Source: Thereva unica
Taxonomy: Eukaryota; Arthropoda; Insecta; Diptera; Therevidae
Assembly: GCA_949987705.1 (NCBI GenBank)
Contig: OX465281.1
Location: 241,139,143 to 241,203,142, forward strand
DNA: 64,000 nucleotides
Reading direction: 5' to 3'
The notes beneath the pieces were generated by a model. It made no database searches. It saw only the letters and a list, made by a program, of their open reading frames with translations, and was not told where the DNA came from. Below, in pieces: positions 31,447-42,410 of the stretch. Position numbers and translations under genes: made by a program. The stretch's first letter is position 1. Every line of letters starts with the position of its first letter.

Positions 31447-31951
31447 TTAACGACGATTGTTGGATGGTGGAAGACTGGCCAAGTAGTCAAGAGCCTTCTG
31501 GATTGCTGGTGGGATTGGTGGTGGTGTTGGGAGATGATCACCCTGTGGAACGAAACCGTTCTCATCATCAGCTGTGTATGTTAGAGAAATTTGATTGCCA
31601 TCGGGATCTGTGTAGCTGACTGATCCTTGGGCGATGATTACATCACTGGTGTCTGCTGATGTGGCTTTCTTTAATGTTCCTGTTTCTTGTCCTTTGATTC
31701 CGTTTGCTGTTTCATAACTGGAATTTTAAAGAGTTTGTTTGAATTTTGTAATACACTGTTGAATGAATTTTTTGAAACTCCGTAGGTTATGCAAAACGAT
31801 AAATTTATTTAGCTAAGATCTGAACCTACCTGTATTGATAGGATCCGTCAGGTTCGATGTTGGAATCTTGACTAATAATAGCGATCGGTTCTCCACCTTG
31901 CGGTGCTGCAGCTACCATTGATGCGATCAACGCCGCGAACAAAACGATTTC
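31447..31951 (-). CDS. RR-1 cuticle protein, first exon not located
   Basis: Exons 31830-31951 and 31447-31717 are joined by a GTAGGT...CCAG intron of 112 bp (AG+T gives Ser). The visible 130 residues run from [16 protein letters not shown] (rest of signal peptide), through [20 protein letters not shown], to an RR-1 domain with [29 protein letters not shown] and [13 protein letters not shown], and a [14 protein letters not shown] tail ending NNRR. The DDENGF has one extra Asp against the usual ADENGF. A strong pyrimidine tract and CAG precede GAAATC, so a small 5' exon of the ATG-AA(A/G) type is expected upstream. Alternatively, translation could start at an in-frame ATG at 31987 (MDVFSVLFLTFQ). 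Exon structure and domain are otherwise normal. Confidence 0.88.
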
Positions 31952-31987
31952 CTGGAAGGTGAGAAAAAGAACAGAGAAAACATCCAT

Positions 31988-34080
31988 TAGTTATGATGAA
32001 GTGGTCTCGTTGGTATTTAATTAACACCTGAGAGGATCAGTCAATAAAGAAATTAAGCTAAACTCGTGATTGCGCGGTGCAGACGACAACGCATTTTAAA
32101 ATACCGTTGGGGTACAGACAAAAGAGAGTGATCATAGTGCAAAAGGTGTAATTATGCAACGTGAGACCACATTCGATGCACTATCGACCATCGACTGCTA
32201 TTTGGTGGCTATGCAGTTTGAAATGCAGAAAATTAGCATCGATCGCCGCCGAAATCCAGCTGTGGGATATAAACTTGAATTTTTAATGCCGCGAATCCCA
32301 TGGATAATGAGCATTCCGTTGATCGTTTTATCTAGATAATTTTCGAGCATGTTATTATGTCCCAGAGGTAAGCTTAGGCTTGGGCTTGGAAGCGACGGCT
32401 ATCCGTGCTATCTTTGGAGACGAACACGGGAAATACTAGAGCGTGGTATATCACGACGTCGTCGGCATCGAAGTTGGCGCATACAATTGACCTTTTCGGT
32501 TCTTTGGGTCTGTTAACTTTTGTGCAATGCATAGACTCCCGGGATTTTACCGGAGTCTCTCTAGAAGGCAGATGGGTCATGGAAGTCGTCATGCTGTAAT
32601 ACAATGATGCTGTGTGCCAGTAGGAGACTCCGTGAATAGTGTGGTGGCTCTTCACTATACGATATCAGATGAACTTTTTGAGCTTTTTAGTTTCTGTACC
32701 TGGGTTACCTTAGGCCAGACTAAGCCGGGTTCAGCTATTAACTCTCCGATCGGCGGGTGGTGATAAGCGGCACGGCGCTGAATATATTCCAATGTGATGA
32801 TGCCGGAAGTTTGGCATTTACAGCTTATCTAGATACATGAAGGCGTAAGGTGGGAAATTATTTGATTAATGGGATCAGGTTGTTTTTGTTTTTCGGTTAA
32901 ATCTGGGCAGCTTCAATGGCGTTTAGGTTGATTTACACAAATTTTTAGTGATTTATTGAGGCTTTGACGCTGACGATTAGATAAATTTTTAGGCTCTGTT
33001 TTTTTTTGGGGGGAGGAGGAGTATTGATAGAAAAAATTCTCTCATTGTAGATTTATGGTGGAAAAGCTAAATTATTGCATCAAGTTCGTTTATCTGTGAA
33101 TGTCAAAATAAATTAACGAATTGAGTTTTCGGGAAGGTTGGGCGCATCAACAGATTAGCGATTTAAGGTTGATTACAAGCTCTGATGAAATTGTATAAAA
33201 TGCGGAAGAAGTGTTCTGGAACACAAAAAATTACACCGCTATCGGGATGGTCAGTGATTGATTTTTTTTGGGAAGAAGATACTATACAAATTCATAAACA
33301 TAAAACCTGTATTTTTTTATTTCTTTAGATATTTTTCAAAGTGAATGGTGTCTATGATATCATTAAAAACGGAAATAATAATTAATATTAATTGAAAAAA
33401 ATACGGACTTTTTACATCTTCTTCCATTGTTATCCGATGGCGTGATGACCTAGAATTAAATTTTTTGGATATTCGCGCGGAGGCCATTGTAATAACATTC
33501 TTCAAGCTACAAAAATTTTTGACATGGGAATATGCATTTTGCACTATCATTAAATGAATTTAGGAAACTATTCAACGTATTCTAGGTGTCAGTGGCTGCA
33601 TTCATCTTGATTTTCTCTCTAAAGGAAAAAAAATACAACAATTTTTTGAAGTTTCATTGAAAAAGTTACTAGTCATGATCACGTATAACTCAATGTTAGT
33701 TTGGATTGTATTTTTTTTTGGCGAAAATAATGACTAGAAAAAAATATTGTTCATTTTTAGTAATGCTACTTTTTCGTGTGATTTAGCAAACGTTTAAATT
33801 TCGCTAAGTCTATGATAAAAATCTTTTTTGGTAGTTTTCTTTCGCTGGAAATGAAGTGATGCTGTAACACTAAGATTGCTATCAAGGATTTATTACTTAA
33901 TATTTTTTGTTGGGATAAGCTTTGCTACAGACTTTGGATGTTCTGCTATCTGATCTTACAATGGCTTGGTTTACTAAAGAAGAGACATCCATCATGCAGT
34001 TTTGGGGTCATAAATGATAGGGAAAAAAGTTTAATAATTATTTGCGAGATGTCCTACATACACAATAAAAAATTGGTATG
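31988..34080. other. Upstream of third cuticle gene; first exon should lie here or further
   Basis: No TATAAA with good initiator spacing was found on the minus strand. The frames at 32154-32339, 32374-32655 and 33317-33550 lack family motifs. AT-rich overall. Confidence 0.4.
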
Positions 34081-35880
34081 AAAATAATAGTGTCTATTGA
34101 GCAAATTCCTTGAAAGTGATGATAATGCAGTTCAGGTTATATCACAAAATTATGGAATAGTATGTTGCACAGATCAAATAAAGCTCCAGATATTGTTAAA
34201 TACTTCTTTTATCAAGAAACGCGTTTACAAAGGATATTAATCATAAGATTTCAGAATCATTCTAAGCCTTGAAGAGCTCTGTACGAATTTGTGGCTAAAT
34301 TAAAATTATCAAATTTCTTCTCTCAATTTAGTTTCCTCGCCAAAAGACTAAATTCTGTATTACCGACAGTAAATTTATGTTATAGAAATTCACAGGAACA
34401 GGTCCTTAATCCTTAAAACGTCCTTAAACGAATTGATTTTTTAAGGATTGCAATTCATTCTTCGAAGTATCGGTAATGCAGTTATTATTAAGTGGCGGTA
34501 ATGCAGTTATTATCAAGGGTCGGTAATGCAGATTTTTCTAAATTTCGATAAAAATGCGGAAATTGCAGCAAGCTGTGCAATGAATTTCAATAAATTTGAC
34601 CTTATACATTTAGGATATCTTAGAAAATTGCATTTATTACCTATGCATATATTTTTCTTGTCATAACTACCATTGTACAATGTGTTTCGAAAGAATCTGG
34701 CTTAGGCTTAAGTTGAACACAATTTTGATAGATATGATATGATTTTGATAGAATTTAGATAGAAATTGAAAGCTATAGTATAAATGGACAAATTTTAAAT
34801 GATCTCTACTTATAAGTTTGGGATAATGCAGTTCGTTTTTGGATCAGTTTCTTTACTACTTAAAACGTGTCGTTCAACAAACTGGTGTTGTTTAAGGGTC
34901 GTATTTCACCCTTCCAAGTGTCGGCAATGCAGTTTTTATTAAGTGTCGCTAATGCATTTTTTTTAAATTGAGATAATAATGCGGAAATTACCGAAGGATG
35001 TGAAGTAAATTTGGATAAAAAAAACTAGAAATTTAGCATGTCTTAAAAAATAGCATACTATGTTTAGTTTTTCTTAAATTAAATTTCTTAAATTTTGGGA
35101 TGTAGTTAATCAAAATTTGGCTATTTTGGGATAATGCAGTTCGTTTTTTGGATGAATTTTAGTTTCGTTTACATATATTATTTAATTGTGATTAAATTAC
35201 GTAAAAAAAGAACTAAGAAATAAAAAAGTATATGTAATGTCTGAAGGAGAAACGGAAAGAGAGACAAGTCCTCCGTTTTTAAAAAGAAGAAAAAGGACCT
35301 GACACTTATGAAAACTGTCTTATATTTTGATAATATTTATAGCATTCAAACTTAGGTCCTTTCTTCTATTTCTTAAGAGATCAGTTGGATGGTATTTTTC
35401 TTCTTTGCTGTTGATTACGTTTAAGATACTTTTGTAAGGATATGGATGCGTTTAAGTTGGGGCAACAGAAAATGTGTAAAGTCGATAATGCAGTTATCTT
35501 TTGGGTTGCTTTAAAATAGCAAAGAAATTTCAAAGGGAGTTTTTCGTATTTTTGGAAATATAATGATCACCAGTTGGGGAACAGAAAATGTATAAAGTCG
35601 GTAGTGCAGTACATTTAAAAAAATTGGATTGGTTTAAGGTAGCAAAGAAATTTCAATAGGAGTTTTTCCCTTATTGAAATATAATGATCACCAGTTGGGA
35701 AACGAAAGTGTGCAGTATCGATATTTCTAAAAAAATTGAGTTGGTTTAAAATAGTAAAGAAATTTCAAAACGAGTTTTTCGCATTTCTGAAGATGTAATG
35801 TTCACCTTTATGAAACGAATAATTTGAATTTTTCCGAAGTGAATTTTTTACAATGCAGTCGATAATGCAGTTTATTACAT
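34080..35880. repeat. Degenerate satellite built on a CGGTAATGCAGTT word
   Basis: Words like TCGGTAATGCAG, GGATAATGCAGTTCG and TCGATAATGCAG recur more than a dozen times. Segments 34390-34830 and 34850-35150 look like diverged copies of one unit of about 450 bp (AAAATGCGGAAATT shared). From 35457 a cleaner array follows. Confidence 0.65.
35457..35815 (+). repeat. Three tandem units of about 118 bp
   Basis: Units start at about 35457, 35574 and 35694 with GTTGGGG(C)AACAGAAAATGT-like words. Each contains TAGCAAAGAAATTTCAA and GAGTTTTTC, and ends in AATATAATGATCACCAGTTG, the third more diverged. A fourth truncated copy fades near 35830. Confidence 0.75.
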
Positions 35881-38800
35881 TTTGGGCTGTATGAGGCCAT
35901 AAATTTAGACAAGCTGAAGTATTAGAGTGGGAAAATGAAATGCTTAAGTAACAATAGAAAATATTTTTGTGTTATTTTCTTTTGATCATTGAATCACTTG
36001 AAGCAATAGTTTATTACACAGCAACTTTTATGAAAAATGTTTGTCATACTAGAGGCTTCAGAAGGAAAAAAGAAATCTCGTAAATTAAAACACAATGAAA
36101 AGAAATATATTTTAATATTTCGAAAGATGGTGAAAACTATGGTGTTATAATATGGTTAACGTTAAAACATACGTGAAATTTTAAATTTTAAATCGGTGTG
36201 TTCTTTTAAGAACATTTTAAGCTTGCAAGGATTTTAGAAGATTACTTTTAATAATTTGTACTTTCTGACTTAAAAATGAGCCTTTTATTGCGCATTGACC
36301 AGTTATAGTAATAATTTGGAATCTATTTTGAAATAACAGAATTACGGATTGCTTGTAATTTGACTGAAATGAACTCTTTAAATTATGTCAAAGCAGCTAG
36401 AGTAATCTAATTTATAATCACTAAATATATTATAAACTAGGACCCCAGAAATCTCTTATTCGACATCTCTCCACACAACAATCACAAATAATAAGAAATC
36501 CAAGCAAAAAAATTTTGTTTGCTTTTCTCAATTTCAATATAAACGAGAGATTTTACGAAATTTCTGCCAATTATCATCGCGGAGCATCATTCCCACTTTC
36601 AATTAACGACTCTTTATTGCAGTGTGTGGAATGTTCACATAACAACGAAACAGCACCCGCAGCCTCCAAGCAAATAAGCGAATAATATAATTATGCAATT
36701 ATTATTGGTGCAATCACGACTATACTCTAGCGGGAGTTTTCACACTTACGGTTTTCATTTTTTATTTTTTCCACTACTAGGTTTTAAGCGCGTAATCCTT
36801 AAACAAAAGTGTAAACAAGGTGAGAACAAAAAAATCGCACAACACCGAAAACACTATGGACTAAGAACTTTTCGTTGGCTAACTCTAAAATCACGGGCTT
36901 AAGTCACTGATTATATTTATTTAGTTATAACTGTTGACGCCTTGTTCTTACTTGCGATCTGAGCTAAGTGAACAATGCGAGATTTAATGACGGTAAGTAC
37001 AGGGAGGCCCAGTATATATACACCTGAGATGGGGCACCGCGCTATTGATATCTGCAACTACCGGTGCAAGAATCCCATGTCTCCCCCTCAATGTCGCATG
37101 GCGCTTGGATATTTCTTCTTTTTTTTTACTTCGCCAATATATGGGGTTTCACTTGTTCTATGCTCCCCGGCACGGCTGCTGGTGAGCATGAACTTTTCCT
37201 CTTATCCAATTATTCAACACTTGAAAAATATAATGGATGCCGGGGTTTCGATCCCATACCATACCGGGCGCCCCCACCCTCCTTGTTCGGGGAGCACCTT
37301 TATGTGAAGATTTTGCAAGTGGCCAGATTCAGATTCCTGTACGGCGGGGGAGGGAATCGGTGTCTGACATCTGAAAGGGGCTAGTATAGGATGCATTCAT
37401 CTGCCTGCATCCCAGGCTATAGTTTGCCCAACCACCTGACGACATGCACGGCGAGCTTTGACCGCGCTCCACCGGCATTTGGGGAGTAAAGTTTGTTTTG
37501 GTGTGCTGTCCCCTTACGGGGCGCGGGGGAATGTCTCATACTCATAAGTGCACAGTAAAACGCTTGTAAATAGGCAATGGCCACTGCTAATTTCCACCGA
37601 AGTTTGTTTTGTTCATAAATTGAAATGTTTTTTTTTTCGTTGTCTTACATTGTTTTTTTTTTCATTTTATTGCTTAAATCTGTCGGTATATTCCCGTATG
37701 TGGTGTACCTGTATGCCACTGGGAATTACTATTTATCGTGGTAATTTCACACCGACTAATGAGCGATGGACATTTGGCGGCAGTGTCGCAATTTTCAACA
37801 TTTCTGCAGTCAGCTCGTGGCCGGTCAACGGAAAATTTTGTAAATGCGATTTTAAAGATGACACCGGAGTCTCTTGATGGAAGATTAAGTTCTTGCGTAC
37901 AGATGCCGATAATGGCACTTTGTAGCAATTTTCATAATGGAATGCATGGGGACTTTTTTAGTAGATTTTTCAAGGATGCCCTTAATATTTTTTATAGTGT
38001 TGTGAAAAAAAAAAAATTAAATTGGAAGCAGACATATTATGTACATGTTATAAAGTACCATTTCGGAAGATGATAAGGCCTAGTAACTATAGGTGTCCTC
38101 CAGTACTGGCCTTAAAAAAATTCTATAAAAATAAAGATCTAGGTCCTAATGGAACGTATCCAAAGTTTTATGGAGTTGAACGCCTTTTTTTTAGTTTTTC
38201 ACGATTACCGATTATCTCGAAGCTATTGATTTCTTGAGGTAAATGCCTCCCATAAAAATTGAAGTTGTTTTACTTGTAACATTATCTCGTACGATTAATA
38301 CTTTTTGTGTAAAACAAATATATCTACCTACTGTGATCCAGTAAAGTTTAAATATTCAGATCTCGGAAAAAATCGTGCAGAATGAAGAAAACCTTGTAGA
38401 CGGTAGGCTACAGGCAGATGCTTAATCCAGGCAACATGAACGGGGACATAATTTGTCCTAAAAAGGCACGGTTTTGTAACCGCACTAGTGAAAAACCTTT
38501 CCGTAGGTATGGGGGGTTAGTTTTATGTTTAAAGTCGATTTTGTTTGGCCGCCATTTTGATTTGGTTGTCATTTGTCAGTTTATCTTTGACAGTTAGGCA
38601 TAGTAGCCACAAAAACGTGTTGAAGTTTTTTTTTTTAACGTAGGGTACAAAAGTACCACGAATACTTAGGGGTCGTTCATTAATTACGTGAGGCGTTGGG
38701 AGAGATTGGGGGGGGGGTCTTGGAAATTATCACGTAATTCAAGGAACAGTGTAAAATTGCTAAAAAAAACTGGATTAAATTAAGTAAAACATGTTTCTCC

Positions 38801-39659
38801 ACTGAAAACCCCTATTCACTTACAGGAAGCCGGTAGGCAGCGGTCTTTTAGACCACGTCTGCCGGCACGGCCCGACGCAGGCCACATATTACTCAGTCTG
38901 ATGATACTTCAGGTATCCGTCTGACAGGCCGTGGCATGCAGCATGCAAGTGAAGTCTTGATTCCCTACAGACACATAGGCGAAGACGGCAGCTTATCATA
39001 GCAGGTTGTTAATTCAAGTGAAAAATGTTCATAGCCTCAACGAAAGCTTCAATGAGGCTGCAGACTTACGCCGTTAACATCTGCGAACATGCGTGACTGT
39101 GGGTGGTTTTCGCGCCTTTCTTTCCAATCCAAGTGGATACGTGAATTCTTACCGTAAATTCATGGCTTGAGAGTGGTTAGAATTTCAGATCGTCAAGTAC
39201 GAGCTAACGATAAATACCCAAACCCAAAGACTTTTGTCAGTTTTCATGGACTATAGGCCCCATACAGGGCCAGACTATAGGCTGATATGTGTGTGATGAT
39301 ACTTGGCCTCAAGGCGAAAACTTTCAGACCCCGGCCTGCCGCTCACTGGTGCATAAATGGGAACCTTAAGATATGGCTAAATCCTACACCAAAATTTTTA
39401 CTCGGCTTTTACAGCTGGCTTTTTAGAACTGAACTGGAATTGAACGGATTATCAATGGGGCTGCCATATTTCCAGGAGAAACCAAAGTCCAGCAAGTGTG
39501 TTCGCCGGATTTGTTGAGCTGAAAGTTTTGGATGCGAAAAGTACTGCGTAGACTATTGACGAAAAGATTTGAGCCCCCAGAGAAATGTGTTGCTTTGGGA
39601 TTTGACGGTTGTTCGACGATGTCCGGAAAAACAGTGGTGTGCAAGCAGTTCTGCTTTGT
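35881..39659. other. 3.8 kb, nothing recognised as a gene
   Basis: AT-rich to 36900, then a less AT-rich part (37000-37560) with overlapping short frames on both strands but no motif. 38665-38760 (GGGGTCGTTCATTAATTACG and a G-run) resembles the end of a common insect MITE, with a possible partner TATCACGTAATT. No host exon is seen. Confidence 0.35.
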
Positions 39660-39890
39660 TATTTTTTTTTTTATGTGATAGACTAGAGGCTTAGGGAAAG
39701 CCCCTTTGTACTGTTCGACAATCTATTTTTTTCGTATAGATTGTCGAACAGCAGCTCTAGCCGGAAGATAGAGAGTAGAAAGAGATAGAAGTAGGAAGGA
39801 GCTGCCACAACCTAGCCGCGATATTTTATTCCACCTACTTCCAACCATTTCGCGACTCTGGGATCGGGGCATTTTGAAAAACAACTCGCT
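39660..39890 (-). repeat. tRNA-derived SINE copy with perfect hairpin
   Basis: Begins with a T-run (A-tail on the minus strand), then GACTAGAGGCTTAGGGAAAG. 39711-39726 and 39736-39751 are a perfect 16-bp inverted repeat (CTGTTCGACAATCTAT) with a 9-base loop. The body word TTTTATTCCACC is shared with the copy at 46085-46365. Confidence 0.5.
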
Positions 39891-41619
39891 GGAGTGTTAT
39901 GCCTCCTGAAACGAGTAGAATTTCATCAGCCAACCGATGACATGCGCTTGGTGGAGCGGGGAAGGACTAGCGAAGGCTAGTTCCTTACTCTTCGCACAAA
40001 CTGAATCTAGTGACCAATGATTTCAAGGCTCTGGCCGAAATTCGGAACCCCATGTGAACCAGCAAACATATTATGGCATTTTATCGGGAATCAGTTTTCT
40101 ATCTATATTTAATAGTAGAAAATGCTATTCTATATATCTATATTAATTAAATAAAGTTTCTGTATGGTGGTATGTAGGTTTATTTATCTATGCGTGTATG
40201 TGGGCGATGTAGCGGGCACATCAATCACCACAGAGCTTCGAAATTTTGCAGGAAATGGCCACCCAAATATGAATTTGCCGATTCTGTTCCGATTTCCATG
40301 AAAATCGGTATCTGGGTTTTTAAGGTAGCAAATAACATATTTATGATCAAAACTAATAAATTCAAAATGGCGAACGAATTTTGTTAATTGCGTTCTTTCC
40401 AAAGGTCTCAACGATCGCAAGCAGTTCTGGTTGGAAGGTACTGGTGGTAGTTTTTTTTGTTGAGATTTTACGAGGTGAGAAAAGTCTGGATAAATGAAAA
40501 GCCTACAGCTTATGGACAGACCAAGCGATGACTTTTCTAAAGGAACTGTTTTTTTTATGTGATACGCTAAGCAAAGAAATAACCTTTTTTCTCCCAATCT
40601 GTCAAGAGCCAGCGTTATAATCTAGCTGATTGAAAACAGATACTACTACTATACTACGGATCACAATGTCCTTTACACAAGCGACTGCTTTTATTCTCTG
40701 GCATTTCGTCTTTAACAGTTTGTGTTGCTCAAACTACTGTTGTAAATTCTAGTTTTCAACTGTTGTAGAAGTGGGCTACCTTTCCTAATGCATACATTCG
40801 ATTTGCTGAAGCCACCTTGTTCCTATACTTCCGTTATGACTATCTATAGCTGTTTTGGGTTATTTGTGCCTAGAGCGATGAACTTTTTGCCCTAGGCTTT
40901 AAGACTGGTTAAACCTAATTGGAAATGAAATGTTAAAAGTCTCTAACGATGAAGGTTGGCAAAAAGCTTCATTCCGGGTCAAAGGTAAAAAACTAATTTT
41001 TGCGTTCCCAGACTCTTCAAGTGTGAATAATCGTTCAAAAAAGCAAAGGCTCTCATCCCATCGGAAATATATGCTCACATTTGTTTTTAGCACGTCTTTT
41101 ACTGCGGCTACTATTTTATTGAGCTTTTACAGTTATGCGTTGTGCCACGGCAGAAAATTAATTTGAGTAATTGAAATGAAATATTATAAACTTTTGTGCG
41201 ATTCATGGCTGCTTAACCTCCCACATGTATGATTTATATGTAATTGAAAAGCACATAAATCATATTTTTGTTTAATTTTGTTTTATTTATTTTAAAAAAG
41301 TACTAAAAAACATAGAAAGGCATGAAAGATGAAGCCTTCATGTTTGGCCACCAAGTGCTTTTGATAATTGAAATAAAAGTGAAAAGATTTTTTGTGTTCC
41401 ATTCCTACTTGCTCGTTAAATTTTTTATAAATGACATAAGTCCCTCTTTTATATTTTTTTTTCATGACATTTTATTTCAACTTTTTTTTTGTCGGAATAT
41501 GTACTTCGTTACAAGTCTTCAGTTTTTAGAATAAAAAACACCCTAAAAGTATGCAGAAAAAAAACCGGTCCACAGAGGCGCTACGTCGTTAATAGATTAG
41601 AATAGTAAAAGAGCGTGTG
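39891..41619. other. Intergenic, nothing recognised
   Basis: AT-rich. No reading frame with a recognisable domain, and no clear inverted repeat. Confidence 0.35.
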
Positions 41620-42110
41620 ATAAAACTCACGCCATCCAATACTTCCTTGATTGATTTTCTGGAAAGGAAAACTCTTAACCGATTTTTAGAGCTATAGTGC
41701 TAAACTTTGTTATACGCGTTGGATTTAAAACTGCTTGCGATGATGCATTAACGCAAGGTTCATTGACATCTACTCACGCACCCTCCAGACCCCAAACCTA
41801 TCATTTCTCCTCTTTCCTTCAAATCATGCTTACTTCTAGACACTGACCATGACTTGAACGACATGACAGACTAGTAATACAAAGGGGGATTCCTAAGCTA
41901 AGTATAGGTTAAGGGTAAAAGGTACGGGGGGGGGGTATTGAAGAAGGTGGTGATGAACCCTGCGTTTGAACTCTTGGATGTTGTAGGAGCTCGGAAATAC
42001 TGACTGCGAGAGATTATTCCACAGTCGAGTTGTTCTATTAACAAACGAATTCATATCTTGTTGAGTGCGTGAAAAGGGTAGTTGCAGGTGAAGGGAATGA
42101 GAAGGATTGG
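41620..42110. mobile_element. LINE fragments meeting tail to tail
   Basis: 41620-41655 (minus) matches the RT start of the LINE at 56300 (GCCATCCAATACTTCCTTGA). 41755-41905 (plus) matches its 3' UTR (GACTTGAACGACATGACAGA). 41905-42110 (minus) matches its C-terminal coding region (TGAACCCTGCGTTTGAACTC). A G-run at 41929-41938 is at the junction. Confidence 0.6.
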
Positions 42111-42410
42111 CCTAAAGCATACCATTAGGCATCATCCACCTGATGGCGAAAGTTTTTTCCCCCGTGGCCGCCAAGTTCTCCCCGAAGTTGAGCTTTTGGT
42201 CCATCATAGCTCCCAAATATCTATGTGTGGGCTGGGAGCGGATGACCTGGTCGCCTTTTTGGACTTTATAGTCTCCATCTTTCAACTTGCTAATTAGCTC
42301 TATTTCCCGTTTTGTGCTCAGCTAGAATTAGACCAGCGTTCTCGAGCCAGGAATTTACCTCCTTTAGATCTTAATGCTGGCGCCTTTCAAACCTTTTTTC
42401 ATTGTTGAAC
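42111..42410 (-). pseudogene. LOA/I-like LINE reverse transcriptase fragment
   Basis: The minus strand reads VNSWLENAGLILAEHKTE, then KVQKGDQVIRSQPTHRYLGA and MMDQKLNFGENLAATGEKTF, with one frame change. This is the RT region after the catalytic palm (HKTE and RYLG blocks). Confidence 0.6.
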
